DNA from: Exiguobacterium aurantiacum
Lineage (GTDB): Bacteria > Bacillota > Bacilli > Exiguobacteriales > Exiguobacteriaceae
Length of the DNA: 64,000 nucleotides
Reading direction: 5' to 3'
Assembly (NCBI RefSeq): GCF_001766415.1
Contig: NZ_MKXO01000004.1
Location: 62,001 to 126,000 of the forward strand
A program made the position numbers and the translations under genes. Below are positions 8,688 to 16,146 of this stretch, one piece after another. The number at the start of each line of letters is the position of its first letter. The first letter of the stretch is position 1. A model generated the notes under the pieces. The model had not been told where the DNA came from. It searched no databases and saw only the letters and a program-made list of their open reading frames with translations.

Positions 8688-8984
8688 ATGCGTCCATATG
8701 GATTGTTCGGCAAGTTGACCGCTATTCCGGGTGAGCGTGACACGTTGCTCGCGATCTTGCTCGAGGCGGCCGAGGCGATGAAACAAGAGTCGACGTGCGC
8801 TATGTACCGGGTGAACGTCTCACTCGATGACGATTCGATTCTCGTCTACGAAGTGTGGGAAAGTGTAGACGCCCATCAGCAATCGCTCTCGCTTGAGACG
8901 ACGAAGACGCTGATCGAGCGGGCGCGACCGGTCTTGGCCAAAGTCGAGCGCTTGGCCGTGTTCGAGCCTAGAGGCGGGCATTGA
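8688..8984 (+). CDS. Putative quinol monooxygenase (ABM superfamily)
   Basis: 98-residue member of the antibiotic-biosynthesis-monooxygenase/YgiN-like ferredoxin-fold family, which works as small homodimers. Family features are the N-terminal strand YGLFGKLTAIPGERDTLLA, the strand with S-I-L-V-Y-E-V-W-E, and the terminal strand ERLAVFEP. The family includes quinol and heme-degrading enzymes; nothing here decides the substrate. SD GGAAGGAGAG precedes the ATG. It is a single gene ending in a strong palindromic terminator. Confidence 0.75.
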   Translation: MRPYGLFGKLTAIPGERDTLLAILLEAAEAMKQESTCAMYRVNVSLDDDSILVYEVWESVDAHQQSLSLETTKTLIERARPVLAKVERLAVFEPRGGH

Positions 8985-9016
8985 AAAACATCCACGTCCG
9001 CGGACGTGGATGTTTT
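8985..9016. terminator. Perfect 32-bp palindrome, bidirectional terminator
   Basis: The 16-nt halves 8985-9000 and 9001-9016 are exact reverse complements, starting AAAACATCC and ending GGATGTTTT. It sits directly after one stop codon and one base before the minus-strand stop, so it ends both convergent genes. Confidence 0.85.
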
Positions 9017-9017
9017 A

Positions 9018-9512
9018 TCAAGATTTCGTCAAACTGCCTTTGACCTGCTCATAAAACTCGTCCATCATACCGGTACGGCTGCCGAGCTGACAGATGAGTT
9101 CGAGCGTCTCTTTATAGAACTTTTTGACGAGTCCTTTGTTTTTGACTTCCATCGACGCGAGCGTCTTGTCGAGGTTTTGGAGAATCTCCTCGATCTGGTT
9201 GTCCGAGTCCGGTTTGACGACCGTCATGTTGTCCGGGATCTTGACGACTTTTTCTTGTTCCTGGTGACGGAACGAAGCGCCGAAGCCAAGGTTCTCGATG
9301 AACAAGTGCGGCATCGCCTTCTGACCGAAGAATTGTTGGTGCCACTCGCTCGCTTTCATCGTGTCCATGTCTTGCTTGAACGTGGACGCCGTCGAGACGT
9401 ATTTTTTAAACAGATCCGTCATGAACTTTTCGATGACCGGGATTTGCAGGGCGAAGACGTTTTTCAAGAGCGCGTCGAGCTGTGCGCGCGACAATTGGGA
9501 TTCGTTTGACAT
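9018..9512 (-). CDS. Hypothetical cytoplasmic helical protein
   Basis: 164 residues; I do not recognise a family. The sequence is highly helical with no signal peptide or membrane segment. It shows an amphipathic N-terminal half (LDALLKNVFALQIPVIEKFM), a less regular centre containing FGQKAMPHLFIENLGFGASF, and a C-terminal coiled-coil-like half (IEEILQNLDKTLASMEVKN). SD GAGGA is 6 nt from the ATG. It is monocistronic, between two convergent or divergent genes. The overall shape is like an adaptor or phasin-like protein, but that is only a resemblance. Confidence 0.6.
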   Translation of the reverse strand: MSNESQLSRAQLDALLKNVFALQIPVIEKFMTDLFKKYVSTASTFKQDMDTMKASEWHQQFFGQKAMPHLFIENLGFGASFRHQEQEKVVKIPDNMTVVKPDSDNQIEEILQNLDKTLASMEVKNKGLVKKFYKETLELICQLGSRTGMMDEFYEQVKGSLTKS

Positions 9513-9670
9513 GTCAGTTCCTCTTTTCTGTAATACGATATCTTTATCGTATGGGATTGGCGGACGGGCGTCAACGCATCCTAAAAAGTTTTTTCAGAAT
9601 ATTTAATGATTTGGTGATGTTTTGTGCGATAATCGTCTCATGGCAGTCATCAAAGAGGAGTGAGTTCAAC

Positions 9671-10156
9671 ATGAATAAAACAGTAAAATGGGCCGTCGCG
9701 CTTGGCGTGACCGGTGCCCTCGTCGCAACGGTCGGTGTCGTCTCGTCACGCGGACGGACCGATGATACGTCACAGACGATCCGTGACCGCGACCTCGGCT
9801 ACGAGATCATTCTCCCGTCGAAGATCGCCGAGGCGATCGAGCGCGGTGACGTCTATATCGAGAAAGCACAAGACGTCGTCGATATCGGCGATAAAAATAG
9901 CTATGGCACGTTCGACCTCTACTATAACGTCGAGGACGGGGACGACCAACTGTTGTTCCACCTTGACTTGATCGACCGTGAACTCTCGGAAGAGGCGTTC
10001 GCGACCGAAATCGGTTACGGCAACTATCTCGGCGCGAGCGACAAGACGTTCTTCTGGGTCGAGCCGACCGAGGCCGTCCCAGGTGCCGAGGCACATACGG
10101 ACGAGATCGCGGAGCTGCTTGAGACGCTCCCAGAGCTCGAGTTCCGCACGTTATGA
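9671..10156 (+). CDS. Hypothetical membrane-anchored or secreted protein
   Basis: 161 residues, family not recognised. An N-terminal hydrophobic stretch (AVALGVTGALVATVGVVSS) acts as signal anchor or signal peptide; no lipobox cysteine is present. The rest is acidic with an alternating beta/alpha pattern and contains LYYNVEDGDDQLLFHLDL. The start at 9671 is supported by GAGGAG upstream; an in-frame extension to 9482 exists but crosses the promoter region and the divergent gene. A possible extended -10 (TGCGATAAT) lies about 40 nt upstream. Confidence 0.65.
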   Translation: MNKTVKWAVALGVTGALVATVGVVSSRGRTDDTSQTIRDRDLGYEIILPSKIAEAIERGDVYIEKAQDVVDIGDKNSYGTFDLYYNVEDGDDQLLFHLDLIDRELSEEAFATEIGYGNYLGASDKTFFWVEPTEAVPGAEAHTDEIAELLETLPELEFRTL

Positions 10157-10159
10157 GTC

Positions 10160-10182
10160 AGCCCGCTTCGGCGGGCTTTTTC
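10160..10182 (+). terminator. Terminator after the 9671 gene
   Basis: AGCCCGC-TTCG-GCGGGCT hairpin (10160-10177) followed by T's. The TTCG tetraloop makes it very stable. Confidence 0.85.
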
Positions 10183-10214
10183 GATTATGCTACAATACAG
10201 TTGAGGTGATTCGT

Positions 10215-11042
10215 ATGAATTGGACAGTAGAAGAAGCAAGACAGGCAGAACATGTAACAGCGCTCGAAGGAGCGGTCAACGCGCATGACGCGATCGACGT
10301 GAAAATCGGTCACGTCGCGGTCGGACAGAACGACTACGCCGTCTATGACGGTGAACAGTTGATCGGTTATTTGATGTTGTTCCCGTATCTCCCGAACGAG
10401 TATGAGGTCAATGCGCTCGTCCATCCGGACTACCGCAAGCAAGGCATCTTCACGGCGCTCCTAGATGCAGCGAAACGCGACGCGAAAGAGAACGGTTGCG
10501 AGGCGTTCACGTTCGTCATCGACCGCAAGTCGAAGTCGGGTAAGGCGGTCGTCGACCACATTCAAGCGGCGTATCAGTTCTCGGAGTACAACCTCGTCTT
10601 GAAGAAAGCCGAGCTGTTCTTGAAACCAAACGAAGTGTCGCTTCGTGAGGCAACCGACGCCGACCGTCCCGTCATCATCGAGACGCTTAGTGAGGCGTTC
10701 GGTGACCCGGTCGACGTGACCGAGAATATTTATAGCCAAATCGACACGCCGGACCGGGTGACATACATCGGTGAAGTCGAAGGCCGTCCCGTCGGTGTCA
10801 TCCGCGCGCTATTGTCAGGTGACGATGCCGCGAGCATCCACGCGTTCGGCGTGCGGGCGAGCGATCAGGGCCAGGGCTACGGCACGAAGATGTTGAAGCA
10901 GATGGTCCAACAACTGTTCCGTATGGGCCGCACGAAGCTCGAACTCGACGTCGAGACCGAAAACAAGGCCGCACTCGAGATCTATAAGCGGGCCGGATTC
11001 GCCGAGAACGGCGGCTATGAGTTTTACCTACTAGAACTGTGA
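10215..11042 (+). CDS. Tandem GNAT-family N-acetyltransferase
   Basis: 275 residues with two GNAT folds, both expected to bind acetyl-CoA. Domain 1 (about 1-130) has VNALVHPDYRKQGIFTALL, with the Q/RxxGxx motif as RKQGIF. Domain 2 (about 140-275) has AFGVRASDQGQGYGTKML with motif QGQGYG and ENKAALEIYKRAGF. The substrate is unknown. ATG 10215 is preferred (GAGGTG 7 nt upstream, possible -10 TACAAT at 10191); the frame extends upstream across the previous terminator. The downstream gene begins 10 nt later, so the two are likely cotranscribed. Confidence 0.85.
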   Translation: MNWTVEEARQAEHVTALEGAVNAHDAIDVKIGHVAVGQNDYAVYDGEQLIGYLMLFPYLPNEYEVNALVHPDYRKQGIFTALLDAAKRDAKENGCEAFTFVIDRKSKSGKAVVDHIQAAYQFSEYNLVLKKAELFLKPNEVSLREATDADRPVIIETLSEAFGDPVDVTENIYSQIDTPDRVTYIGEVEGRPVGVIRALLSGDDAASIHAFGVRASDQGQGYGTKMLKQMVQQLFRMGRTKLELDVETENKAALEIYKRAGFAENGGYEFYLLEL

Positions 11043-11052
11043 GGTGGAGACG

Positions 11053-11376
11053 ATGGTTCGTAATTTGAAATGGTTAGGCGCCGCCTTCGAGGCATTGCTA
11101 GGCATCCCGGTGCTCGGTGGCTTGTTCATCATCAGCATGGGTTATTCGCCGCTCGGTTTTATGCTCGTGTTCCATATCGTCGTATTGATTTTATCGATCA
11201 CACGGCTGAATAAACTTTCGTTCGGTCCGATCGTCGGAATCACGGCGTCGGTGCTCGGCTTCATCCCGTTCGTTGGCATGATGTTGCACTGGGTGGCGGC
11301 GATCGCTCTTGCGATCGATGCGCTCACGACGACCCGTGAACGGACACATGTGATAAAAGAAGACGACCGCTTTTAA
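11053..11376 (+). CDS. Small hypothetical membrane protein
   Basis: 107 residues with three predicted membrane segments (about 8-30, 37-50, 58-85) and a charged C-terminal tail (TTTRERTHVIKEDDRF). No family recognised. ATG 11053 is used because GAGGTGGAGA lies just upstream; the GTG at 11044 is part of that site. It probably shares a transcript with the GNAT gene and ends at a terminator 5 nt after the stop. Confidence 0.65.
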   Translation: MVRNLKWLGAAFEALLGIPVLGGLFIISMGYSPLGFMLVFHIVVLILSITRLNKLSFGPIVGITASVLGFIPFVGMMLHWVAAIALAIDALTTTRERTHVIKEDDRF

Positions 11377-11380
11377 CGGA

Positions 11381-11407
11381 CGCTCTCGAATTCGAGGGCG
11401 TTTTTTT
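11381..11407 (+). terminator. Terminator after the small membrane protein
   Basis: CGCTCTCGAA (11381-11390) pairs with TTCGAGGGCG (11391-11400) with one G-T pair; seven T's follow. Confidence 0.85.
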
Positions 11408-11437
11408 CATTGACCAAAACTTCAAGTGAAAACGCTA

Positions 11438-11463
11438 TACAAAAGCTTCCAAGTGGACGATAT
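11438..11463 (+). promoter_or_regulatory. SigD-type promoter of the chemoreceptor gene
   Basis: GACGATAT at 11456-11463 matches the SigD -10 (GCCGATAT). A weak -35 (TACA, 11438-11441) lies 14 nt upstream. Chemoreceptor genes are usual SigD targets. Confidence 0.55.
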
Positions 11464-11498
11464 AGTAGGTGATGAATTGCACAGAGGAGGAACTCATA

Positions 11499-12788
11499 GT
11501 GAAAGTATTTAAAAACTTTACGACTCAACTGCTCGCCTGGATTTTGGTCACATCGTTCATTACAGGTGGGGCGGTCGGGTTCATCACGCTTCAATTGACA
11601 GAGCTCGAACTAGCTAAGGGTCAGGTCATGCTCGTCGGGACGGCCGTGGCCCTGCTTATTTCAGTACTAGGAGGGGGCGTCATTTACTTGATCGCCCGTC
11701 GCCCGCTTAAAGCAATCGAGTCAGCGTCAGACAAGGCGGTCGAGGTCGGCAACGGCGATTTGACGGTCGTGTTCGCAAGTGAGACGACGAGCGACCGCTC
11801 GGAGATGGGGCGTCTGCTTCTGTCGATGGACAACATGGTCGAACACTTACGGGAACAAGGGACGAACATGCGCTATACGGCGGACCAATTGACGGGTTCC
11901 GCGCAAGAAATCGCGGCAGCGGTCCAAGAAGGCAACACGGCCGGCGAAAGCATCCGCTCGGCGATGAACGCCTTGAACAAGATGCTTGAAGACAATGTCA
12001 ACGCGACATACAGTTCGATGGACCTGCTCGGTGCCGTCGCCCGGACGATGGAGAACATCCGTAAAGAGATGGGCTCGGCGCTCGAATCGGCGAGCGAGAT
12101 GCAACAAGAAGCCGAGAGCGGGAAAGGTTTGGCCTCGTCGTCGGTCGACGCGATGCATGCGATCGCTGGGAAAGTCGAACAGTCGTCGACACTCAATAGT
12201 CAATTGACGGAGAAGACAGGTGAGATCTCACGCATCACAGACGTCATCAGCGACATCTCGGCGCAGACGAACTTGCTCGCACTTAACGCGTCAATCGAGG
12301 CGGCGCGGGCCGGTGAGCACGGACGCGGTTTCGCGGTCGTCGCGGCCGAAGTCAAAAAGCTCGCCGAACAGACGGCGAACTCGACGCAAGAGATCACGGA
12401 TTTGATCGTCGACGTCAAACGGTTAGTTGGTGACACGTCGTCATCGATGGCGAACGTGAAAGCAGAAGTTGAGACGGGTGTCGGGCTCGTCGAGAAGGCG
12501 GGCGGCGCGTTCGCGACGATCCACAGTTCGGCGAATGAAGTGTACAGCCACGTCCATTCGGTCGATGCGCTGCTTGACGAGTCACGTGGACAGATCGATT
12601 CGGTCGTCACAAACTCGGCTGGCATCGTCGGGATGGTTGAAGAGGCGTCACGTTACGCGACAGAAGTCACGTCAGCTGCGAGCCAGCAGGCGGCGAGCCT
12701 TGGTGAAGTTAACGGTGCGATGACGGAACTCGTCCGTGTTGCCGAGAGTTTGCAGAACGAGACGGAGCAAGTGAAGGTGGAAGCGTGA
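11499..12788 (+). CDS. Methyl-accepting chemotaxis protein with minimal ectodomain
   Basis: 429-residue chemoreceptor that signals to CheA/CheW. Two membrane segments (about 11-30 and 43-66) are separated by only about 12 residues, so there is no periplasmic ligand-binding domain. HAMP spans about 66-118. The methyl-accepting signalling domain has its hairpin tip at about 255-285 ([15 protein letters not shown], then [16 protein letters not shown]). The GTG start at 11499 is chosen because AGAGGAGG sits 8 nt upstream; the in-frame GTG at 11469 would include this site. The lack of a sensor suggests detection of membrane or internal state. Confidence 0.93.
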   Translation: MKVFKNFTTQLLAWILVTSFITGGAVGFITLQLTELELAKGQVMLVGTAVALLISVLGGGVIYLIARRPLKAIESASDKAVEVGNGDLTVVFASETTSDRSEMGRLLLSMDNMVEHLREQGTNMRYTADQLTGSAQEIAAAVQEGNTAGESIRSAMNALNKMLEDNVNATYSSMDLLGAVARTMENIRKEMGSALESASEMQQEAESGKGLASSSVDAMHAIAGKVEQSSTLNSQLTEKTGEISRITDVISDISAQTNLLALNASIEAARAGEHGRGFAVVAAEVKKLAEQTANSTQEITDLIVDVKRLVGDTSSSMANVKAEVETGVGLVEKAGGAFATIHSSANEVYSHVHSVDALLDESRGQIDSVVTNSAGIVGMVEEASRYATEVTSAASQQAASLGEVNGAMTELVRVAESLQNETEQVKVEA

Positions 12789-12869
12789 GGAGGAGCGGCA
12801 AGTGATGGGTCGTTTTCTATTAGATTTGAAGAGAAGTAGTCAAAATGTGTAACTTTTTTTAATAATGAC

Positions 12870-12896
12870 TAAACAGATACCTGTATATTCCGATAT
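12870..12896 (+). promoter_or_regulatory. SigD promoter of the flagellin array
   Basis: TAAA (12870-12873), a 15-nt spacer, and TCCGATAT (12889-12896) match the SigD/FliA consensus closely. Transcription would start near 12903, giving a leader of about 115 nt before the first flagellin. Confidence 0.85.
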
Positions 12897-12932
12897 AGAG
12901 TATGGAAACGATAATACGTTCCAACTAATATA

Positions 12933-13010
12933 AGGTGAAGGCCGGCCTAAACCTTGTATGCTCGGACAAATGGATTTGGAAGAGCGGAAAAAACTCAAAC
13001 CTATGGAGGG
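12933..13010 (+). promoter_or_regulatory. Structured flagellin leader with five GGA motifs (probable CsrA sites)
   Basis: The leader has a hairpin at 12933-12955, in which AAGGT pairs with ACCTT around AGGCCGGCCT. Five GGA trinucleotides follow at 12964, 12972, 12978, 12986 and 13005. The last is in the ribosome site GGAGGG. CsrA binds such clusters in B. subtilis hag mRNA; csrA and fliW are encoded 6 kb upstream. Confidence 0.65.
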
Positions 13011-13018
13011 AAATTACA

Positions 13019-13882
13019 ATGATTATCAACCACAACCTTAACTCGATGAACGCACACCGCAACATGTCATTCAACACAGCACAGACAGGCAAAGCGATGG
13101 AGAAATTGTCTTCAGGTCTTCGCATCAACCGTGCGGGTGACGATGCAGCTGGTCTCGCAATTTCCGAAAAAATGCGCGGTCAAATTCGTGGTTTGGATCA
13201 AGCGACACGTAACGCACAAGATGGCATCTCACTCATTCAAACGGCTGAGGGTGCATTGAACGAAACGCATTCAATTCTTCAGCGCATGCGTGAGTTGGCT
13301 GTTCAAGGTTCAAACGATACAAACACTTTGACTGATCGCAAAGAACTTCAAAAAGAGTTTAACGAGTTAATTACAGAAATCGACCGAATTTCAACAGATA
13401 CTGAATTTAACACTAAGAAATTATTGAACGGTAGTACTGACGCTACCAACATGAAATTTCAAATTGGTTCAAATGCGGGCCAAGCTTTAGACCTAACAAT
13501 TAATAAAATGGATTCTTTAACTTTAGGAACTCCTCTAACAGGAACGAAACTTAGTGCACTAAAACTCGATTTAACTACTGCAACAACAGGTGGATTACTA
13601 ACGACAGCTAGTGCTGCTATCACTGTAGTAAGTGATGCAATTGAGCAAGTTTCAGCAGAGCGTTCAAAACTTGGTGCCAACCAAAACCGTCTCGAGCACA
13701 CAATCAACAACTTGAGCACTTCTGCCGAGAACCTTCAAGCTGCAGAATCACGTATCCGTGATGTCGACATGGCAAAAGAGATGATGAATTTCACGAAGAA
13801 CAACATCTTGAATCAGGCTGCTCAAGCAATGATGGCCCAATCGAACCAACAGCCGCAAGCAGTGCTTCAACTTCTTCGTTAA
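13019..13882 (+). CDS. hag: Flagellin 1 (first of the tandem array)
   Basis: 287-residue filament subunit. The N-terminal D0/D1 helix begins [18 protein letters not shown], includes [20 protein letters not shown] and is identical in the next two genes. The C-terminus has [20 protein letters not shown] and ends in the flagellin signature LQLLR. The short variable centre spans about 120-205. ATG 13019 is chosen for GGAGGG 8 nt upstream; the in-frame GTG-type extension from 12935 is part of the leader. Probably controlled by SigD and CsrA. Confidence 0.97.
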   Translation: MIINHNLNSMNAHRNMSFNTAQTGKAMEKLSSGLRINRAGDDAAGLAISEKMRGQIRGLDQATRNAQDGISLIQTAEGALNETHSILQRMRELAVQGSNDTNTLTDRKELQKEFNELITEIDRISTDTEFNTKKLLNGSTDATNMKFQIGSNAGQALDLTINKMDSLTLGTPLTGTKLSALKLDLTTATTGGLLTTASAAITVVSDAIEQVSAERSKLGANQNRLEHTINNLSTSAENLQAAESRIRDVDMAKEMMNFTKNNILNQAAQAMMAQSNQQPQAVLQLLR

Positions 13883-13960
13883 TAATTGATTCAATAATAA
13901 GTAACTGGCAAAAGGATTTGTCAGATAAAGTATATTTTGGAGGGAACCAAGTATGATTAT
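13829..13960 (+). repeat. 132-bp direct repeat, copy 1 (flagellin 1 end to flagellin 2 start)
   Basis: Base-for-base identical to 14790-14921. It covers the last ~18 codons of the gene, the whole 70-nt spacer and the first bases of the following gene. Exact identity including untranslated spacer indicates recent duplication or gene conversion. Confidence 0.9.
13905..13924 (+). promoter_or_regulatory. Hairpin with AGGA loop between flagellins 1 and 2 (CsrA-type site)
   Basis: CTGGCAAA (13905-13912) pairs with TTTGTCAG (13917-13924) through one G-T pair, exposing AGGA as the tetraloop. GGA in the loop of a short stem is the known high-affinity CsrA target. A second GGA lies in the SD of flagellin 2 about 25 nt downstream. 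Confidence 0.6.
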
Positions 13961-14843
13961 TAACCACAACCTTAACTCGATGAACGCTCACCGTAACATG
14001 TCATTCAACACGGCACAGACGGGCAAAGCGATGGAGAAATTGTCTTCAGGTCTTCGAATCAACCGTGCGGGTGACGATGCTGCAGGTCTTGCAATCTCTG
14101 AGAAAATGCGCGGGCAGATTCGCGGTTTAGATCAATCTACACGAAATGCTCAAGATGGAATTTCATTGATTCAGACTGCTGAAGGTGCATTGAACGAAAC
14201 CCACTCAATCCTTCAACGGATGCGTGAATTGGCAGTTCAATCGTCGAACGATACGAACACAGGGACTGATCGCTCAGAAATTCAAAAAGAAGTGGATCAG
14301 TTGGCAATTGAAATCACACGTGTTGCGAACAACACCGAATTCAACACAAAAAAATTGTTAGATGGTTCTGCTAAGACAAGTGGCGGCCCTGATAATGCTG
14401 CAGATTTAACATTCCATATCGGGGCGAATGCTGGTCAAACGCTTAACTTGTCTATCGGGGCAATGGATGCACAGACACTAGGAGTTTCGGGATCTGGAGG
14501 ATTGGCAGCTACGGGAACTGATGCAGCTGTTACAACAGCTGGTATTAGCGTTATTTCACAAAGTGATGCCAACCTAGCGATTACAGAAATTAGTAAAGCG
14601 ATTGAAAAAGTTTCTTCTGAACGATCTATGCTTGGTGCAAATCAAAACCGTCTTGAGCATACAATCAACAACTTGAGCACTTCAGCTGAGAATCTTCAAG
14701 CTGCAGAATCACGCATCCGCGACGTGGATATGGCTAAAGAGATGATGAACTTCACGAAGAACAACATCCTTAACCAGGCTGCTCAAGCGATGATGGCCCA
14801 ATCGAACCAACAGCCGCAAGCAGTGCTTCAACTTCTTCGTTAA
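13953..14843 (+). CDS. hag: Flagellin 2 (tandem array)
   Basis: 296-residue filament subunit with the same conserved ends as flagellin 1 and a different centre (about 125-215, rich in G, A and T, including [20 protein letters not shown]). It ends LQLLR. SD GGAGGG is 10 nt from the ATG. There is no promoter of its own in the 70-nt spacer, so it is probably read from the promoter at 12870, with translation set locally by the AGGA hairpin. Usage is more AT-rich than in surrounding genes. Confidence 0.97.
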   Translation: MIINHNLNSMNAHRNMSFNTAQTGKAMEKLSSGLRINRAGDDAAGLAISEKMRGQIRGLDQSTRNAQDGISLIQTAEGALNETHSILQRMRELAVQSSNDTNTGTDRSEIQKEVDQLAIEITRVANNTEFNTKKLLDGSAKTSGGPDNAADLTFHIGANAGQTLNLSIGAMDAQTLGVSGSGGLAATGTDAAVTTAGISVISQSDANLAITEISKAIEKVSSERSMLGANQNRLEHTINNLSTSAENLQAAESRIRDVDMAKEMMNFTKNNILNQAAQAMMAQSNQQPQAVLQLLR

Positions 14844-14921
14844 TAATTGATTCAATAATAAGTAACTGGCAAAAGGATTTGTCAGATAAAGTATATTTTG
14901 GAGGGAACCAAGTATGATTAT
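14790..14921 (+). repeat. 132-bp direct repeat, copy 2 (flagellin 2 end to flagellin 3 start)
   Basis: Identical to 13829-13960. See copy 1; the pair would allow unequal recombination that removes or adds a whole flagellin gene. Confidence 0.9.
14866..14885 (+). promoter_or_regulatory. Hairpin with AGGA loop between flagellins 2 and 3 (CsrA-type site)
   Basis: Second copy of the hairpin: CTGGCAAA (14866-14873), AGGA loop, TTTGTCAG (14878-14885). It is followed by the same GGAGGG ribosome site before flagellin 3. Confidence 0.6.
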
Positions 14922-16062
14922 CAACCACAACCTTAACTCAATGAACGCTCATCGTAATATGTCGTTCAATACAGCACAAACCGGAAAAGCAATGGAAAAA
15001 CTGTCTTCAGGTCTTCGTATCAACCGTGCTGGCGATGACGCTGCAGGTCTTGCGATTTCTGAGAAGATGCGCGGTCAGATTCGCGGTCTTGATCAGGCCA
15101 CACGAAACTCACAAGATGGGATTTCATTGATTCAAACAGCTGAAGGAGCATTGAATGAAACCCACTCAATTCTTCAACGGATGCGCGAGTTGGCAGTTCA
15201 ATCGTCTAACGATACAAACACGCTAACCGATCGAAAAGAGATTCAAAAAGAAATGAACTCGTTAACTTCAGAGATTAACCGAATTGGTAACTCGACTGAA
15301 TTTAACACACAAAAACTTTTGAATGATTCTAAGAACGGTGAAGGTACAAAAGCGGTGTTTGATGTCACTATTGCAGCTTACGGGACTGGAACCATCGATA
15401 TAGCAGGTGTGACAGGAGTCGATAAAACTAGTTCTGCTACCCTGGTAGCAGGTATAAATGCTGGATCAGCAAGTTTTAACGCAAAAGCATTTGAAGATGG
15501 TACAATTCGTTTAACTGCTAAAGCTGCAGGTGTGAATGCTCACGGTGTTGGAACAGGAGGCACTGCTCAGGTCATTCAAACTGGGGTGGCAGCTGATGCT
15601 ACAAAGAGCATGAAATTCCAAATTGGTGCAAACGAGAGTCAGAGTTTGACACTCAGTATCTCAGATATGAGATCAAGTGCATTAGGGGTTTCTTTCGCTG
15701 CAACAACAGATGCTGAATTAGCAGTTACAAATGGTTTAGACGCTACGGTTACTGAACAGGCACTGGATGTTCGCTCTTCTGCAAAAGCACAAGCAGCCAT
15801 TGCGAAGTTAGACTCTGCGATTGAGACCGTTTCTTCTGAGCGTTCTAAGCTTGGAGCAAACCAAAATAGACTTGATCACACAATCAACAACTTGAGCACT
15901 TCAGCTGAGAACCTTCAAGCGGCAGAGTCACGTATCCGTGACGTTGACATGGCGAAAGAGATGATGAACTTCACGAAGAACAACATCTTGAACCAAGCTG
16001 CACAAGCAATGATGGCCCAATCGAACCAACAGCCGCAAGCGGTTCTTCAACTTCTCCGTTAA
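14914..16062 (+). CDS. hag: Flagellin 3 (tandem array, enlarged centre)
   Basis: 382-residue filament subunit. The terminal helices match flagellins 1 and 2 almost exactly (LQLLR end). The centre (about 125-300) is some 90 residues longer and contains a beta-rich insert ([20 protein letters not shown] onward), which would form an extra surface-exposed domain. Last gene of the array; a bidirectional terminator follows. Confidence 0.97.
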   Translation: MIINHNLNSMNAHRNMSFNTAQTGKAMEKLSSGLRINRAGDDAAGLAISEKMRGQIRGLDQATRNSQDGISLIQTAEGALNETHSILQRMRELAVQSSNDTNTLTDRKEIQKEMNSLTSEINRIGNSTEFNTQKLLNDSKNGEGTKAVFDVTIAAYGTGTIDIAGVTGVDKTSSATLVAGINAGSASFNAKAFEDGTIRLTAKAAGVNAHGVGTGGTAQVIQTGVAADATKSMKFQIGANESQSLTLSISDMRSSALGVSFAATTDAELAVTNGLDATVTEQALDVRSSAKAQAAIAKLDSAIETVSSERSKLGANQNRLDHTINNLSTSAENLQAAESRIRDVDMAKEMMNFTKNNILNQAAQAMMAQSNQQPQAVLQLLR

Positions 16063-16107
16063 GATTTATACTCATTCTTAACCAATGCTCACAAGAATCT
16101 AGCTACA

Positions 16108-16146
16108 AAAATGTCCGTCTCTCGTTCTTCGAGGGACGGACATTTT
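16108..16146. terminator. Bidirectional terminator after the flagellin array
   Basis: A stem of about 16 bp (ATGTCCGTCTCTCG with CGAGGGACGGACAT) has a TTCTT loop, with A's before and T's after. It also ends the minus-strand endonuclease gene, whose stop is at 16147. Confidence 0.88.

Noticed and set aside
9482-9670. N-terminal extension of the 9671 gene
   Set aside because: It crosses the divergent promoter region; the SD and signal-anchor start fit 9671.
9978-10214. N-terminal extension of the GNAT gene
   Set aside because: It lies in another frame of the previous gene and passes through a terminator.
12804-12851. 15-codon frame after the chemoreceptor gene, with GGAGGAG upstream
   Set aside because: Too short to support; the SD-like sequence overlaps the end of the chemoreceptor gene.
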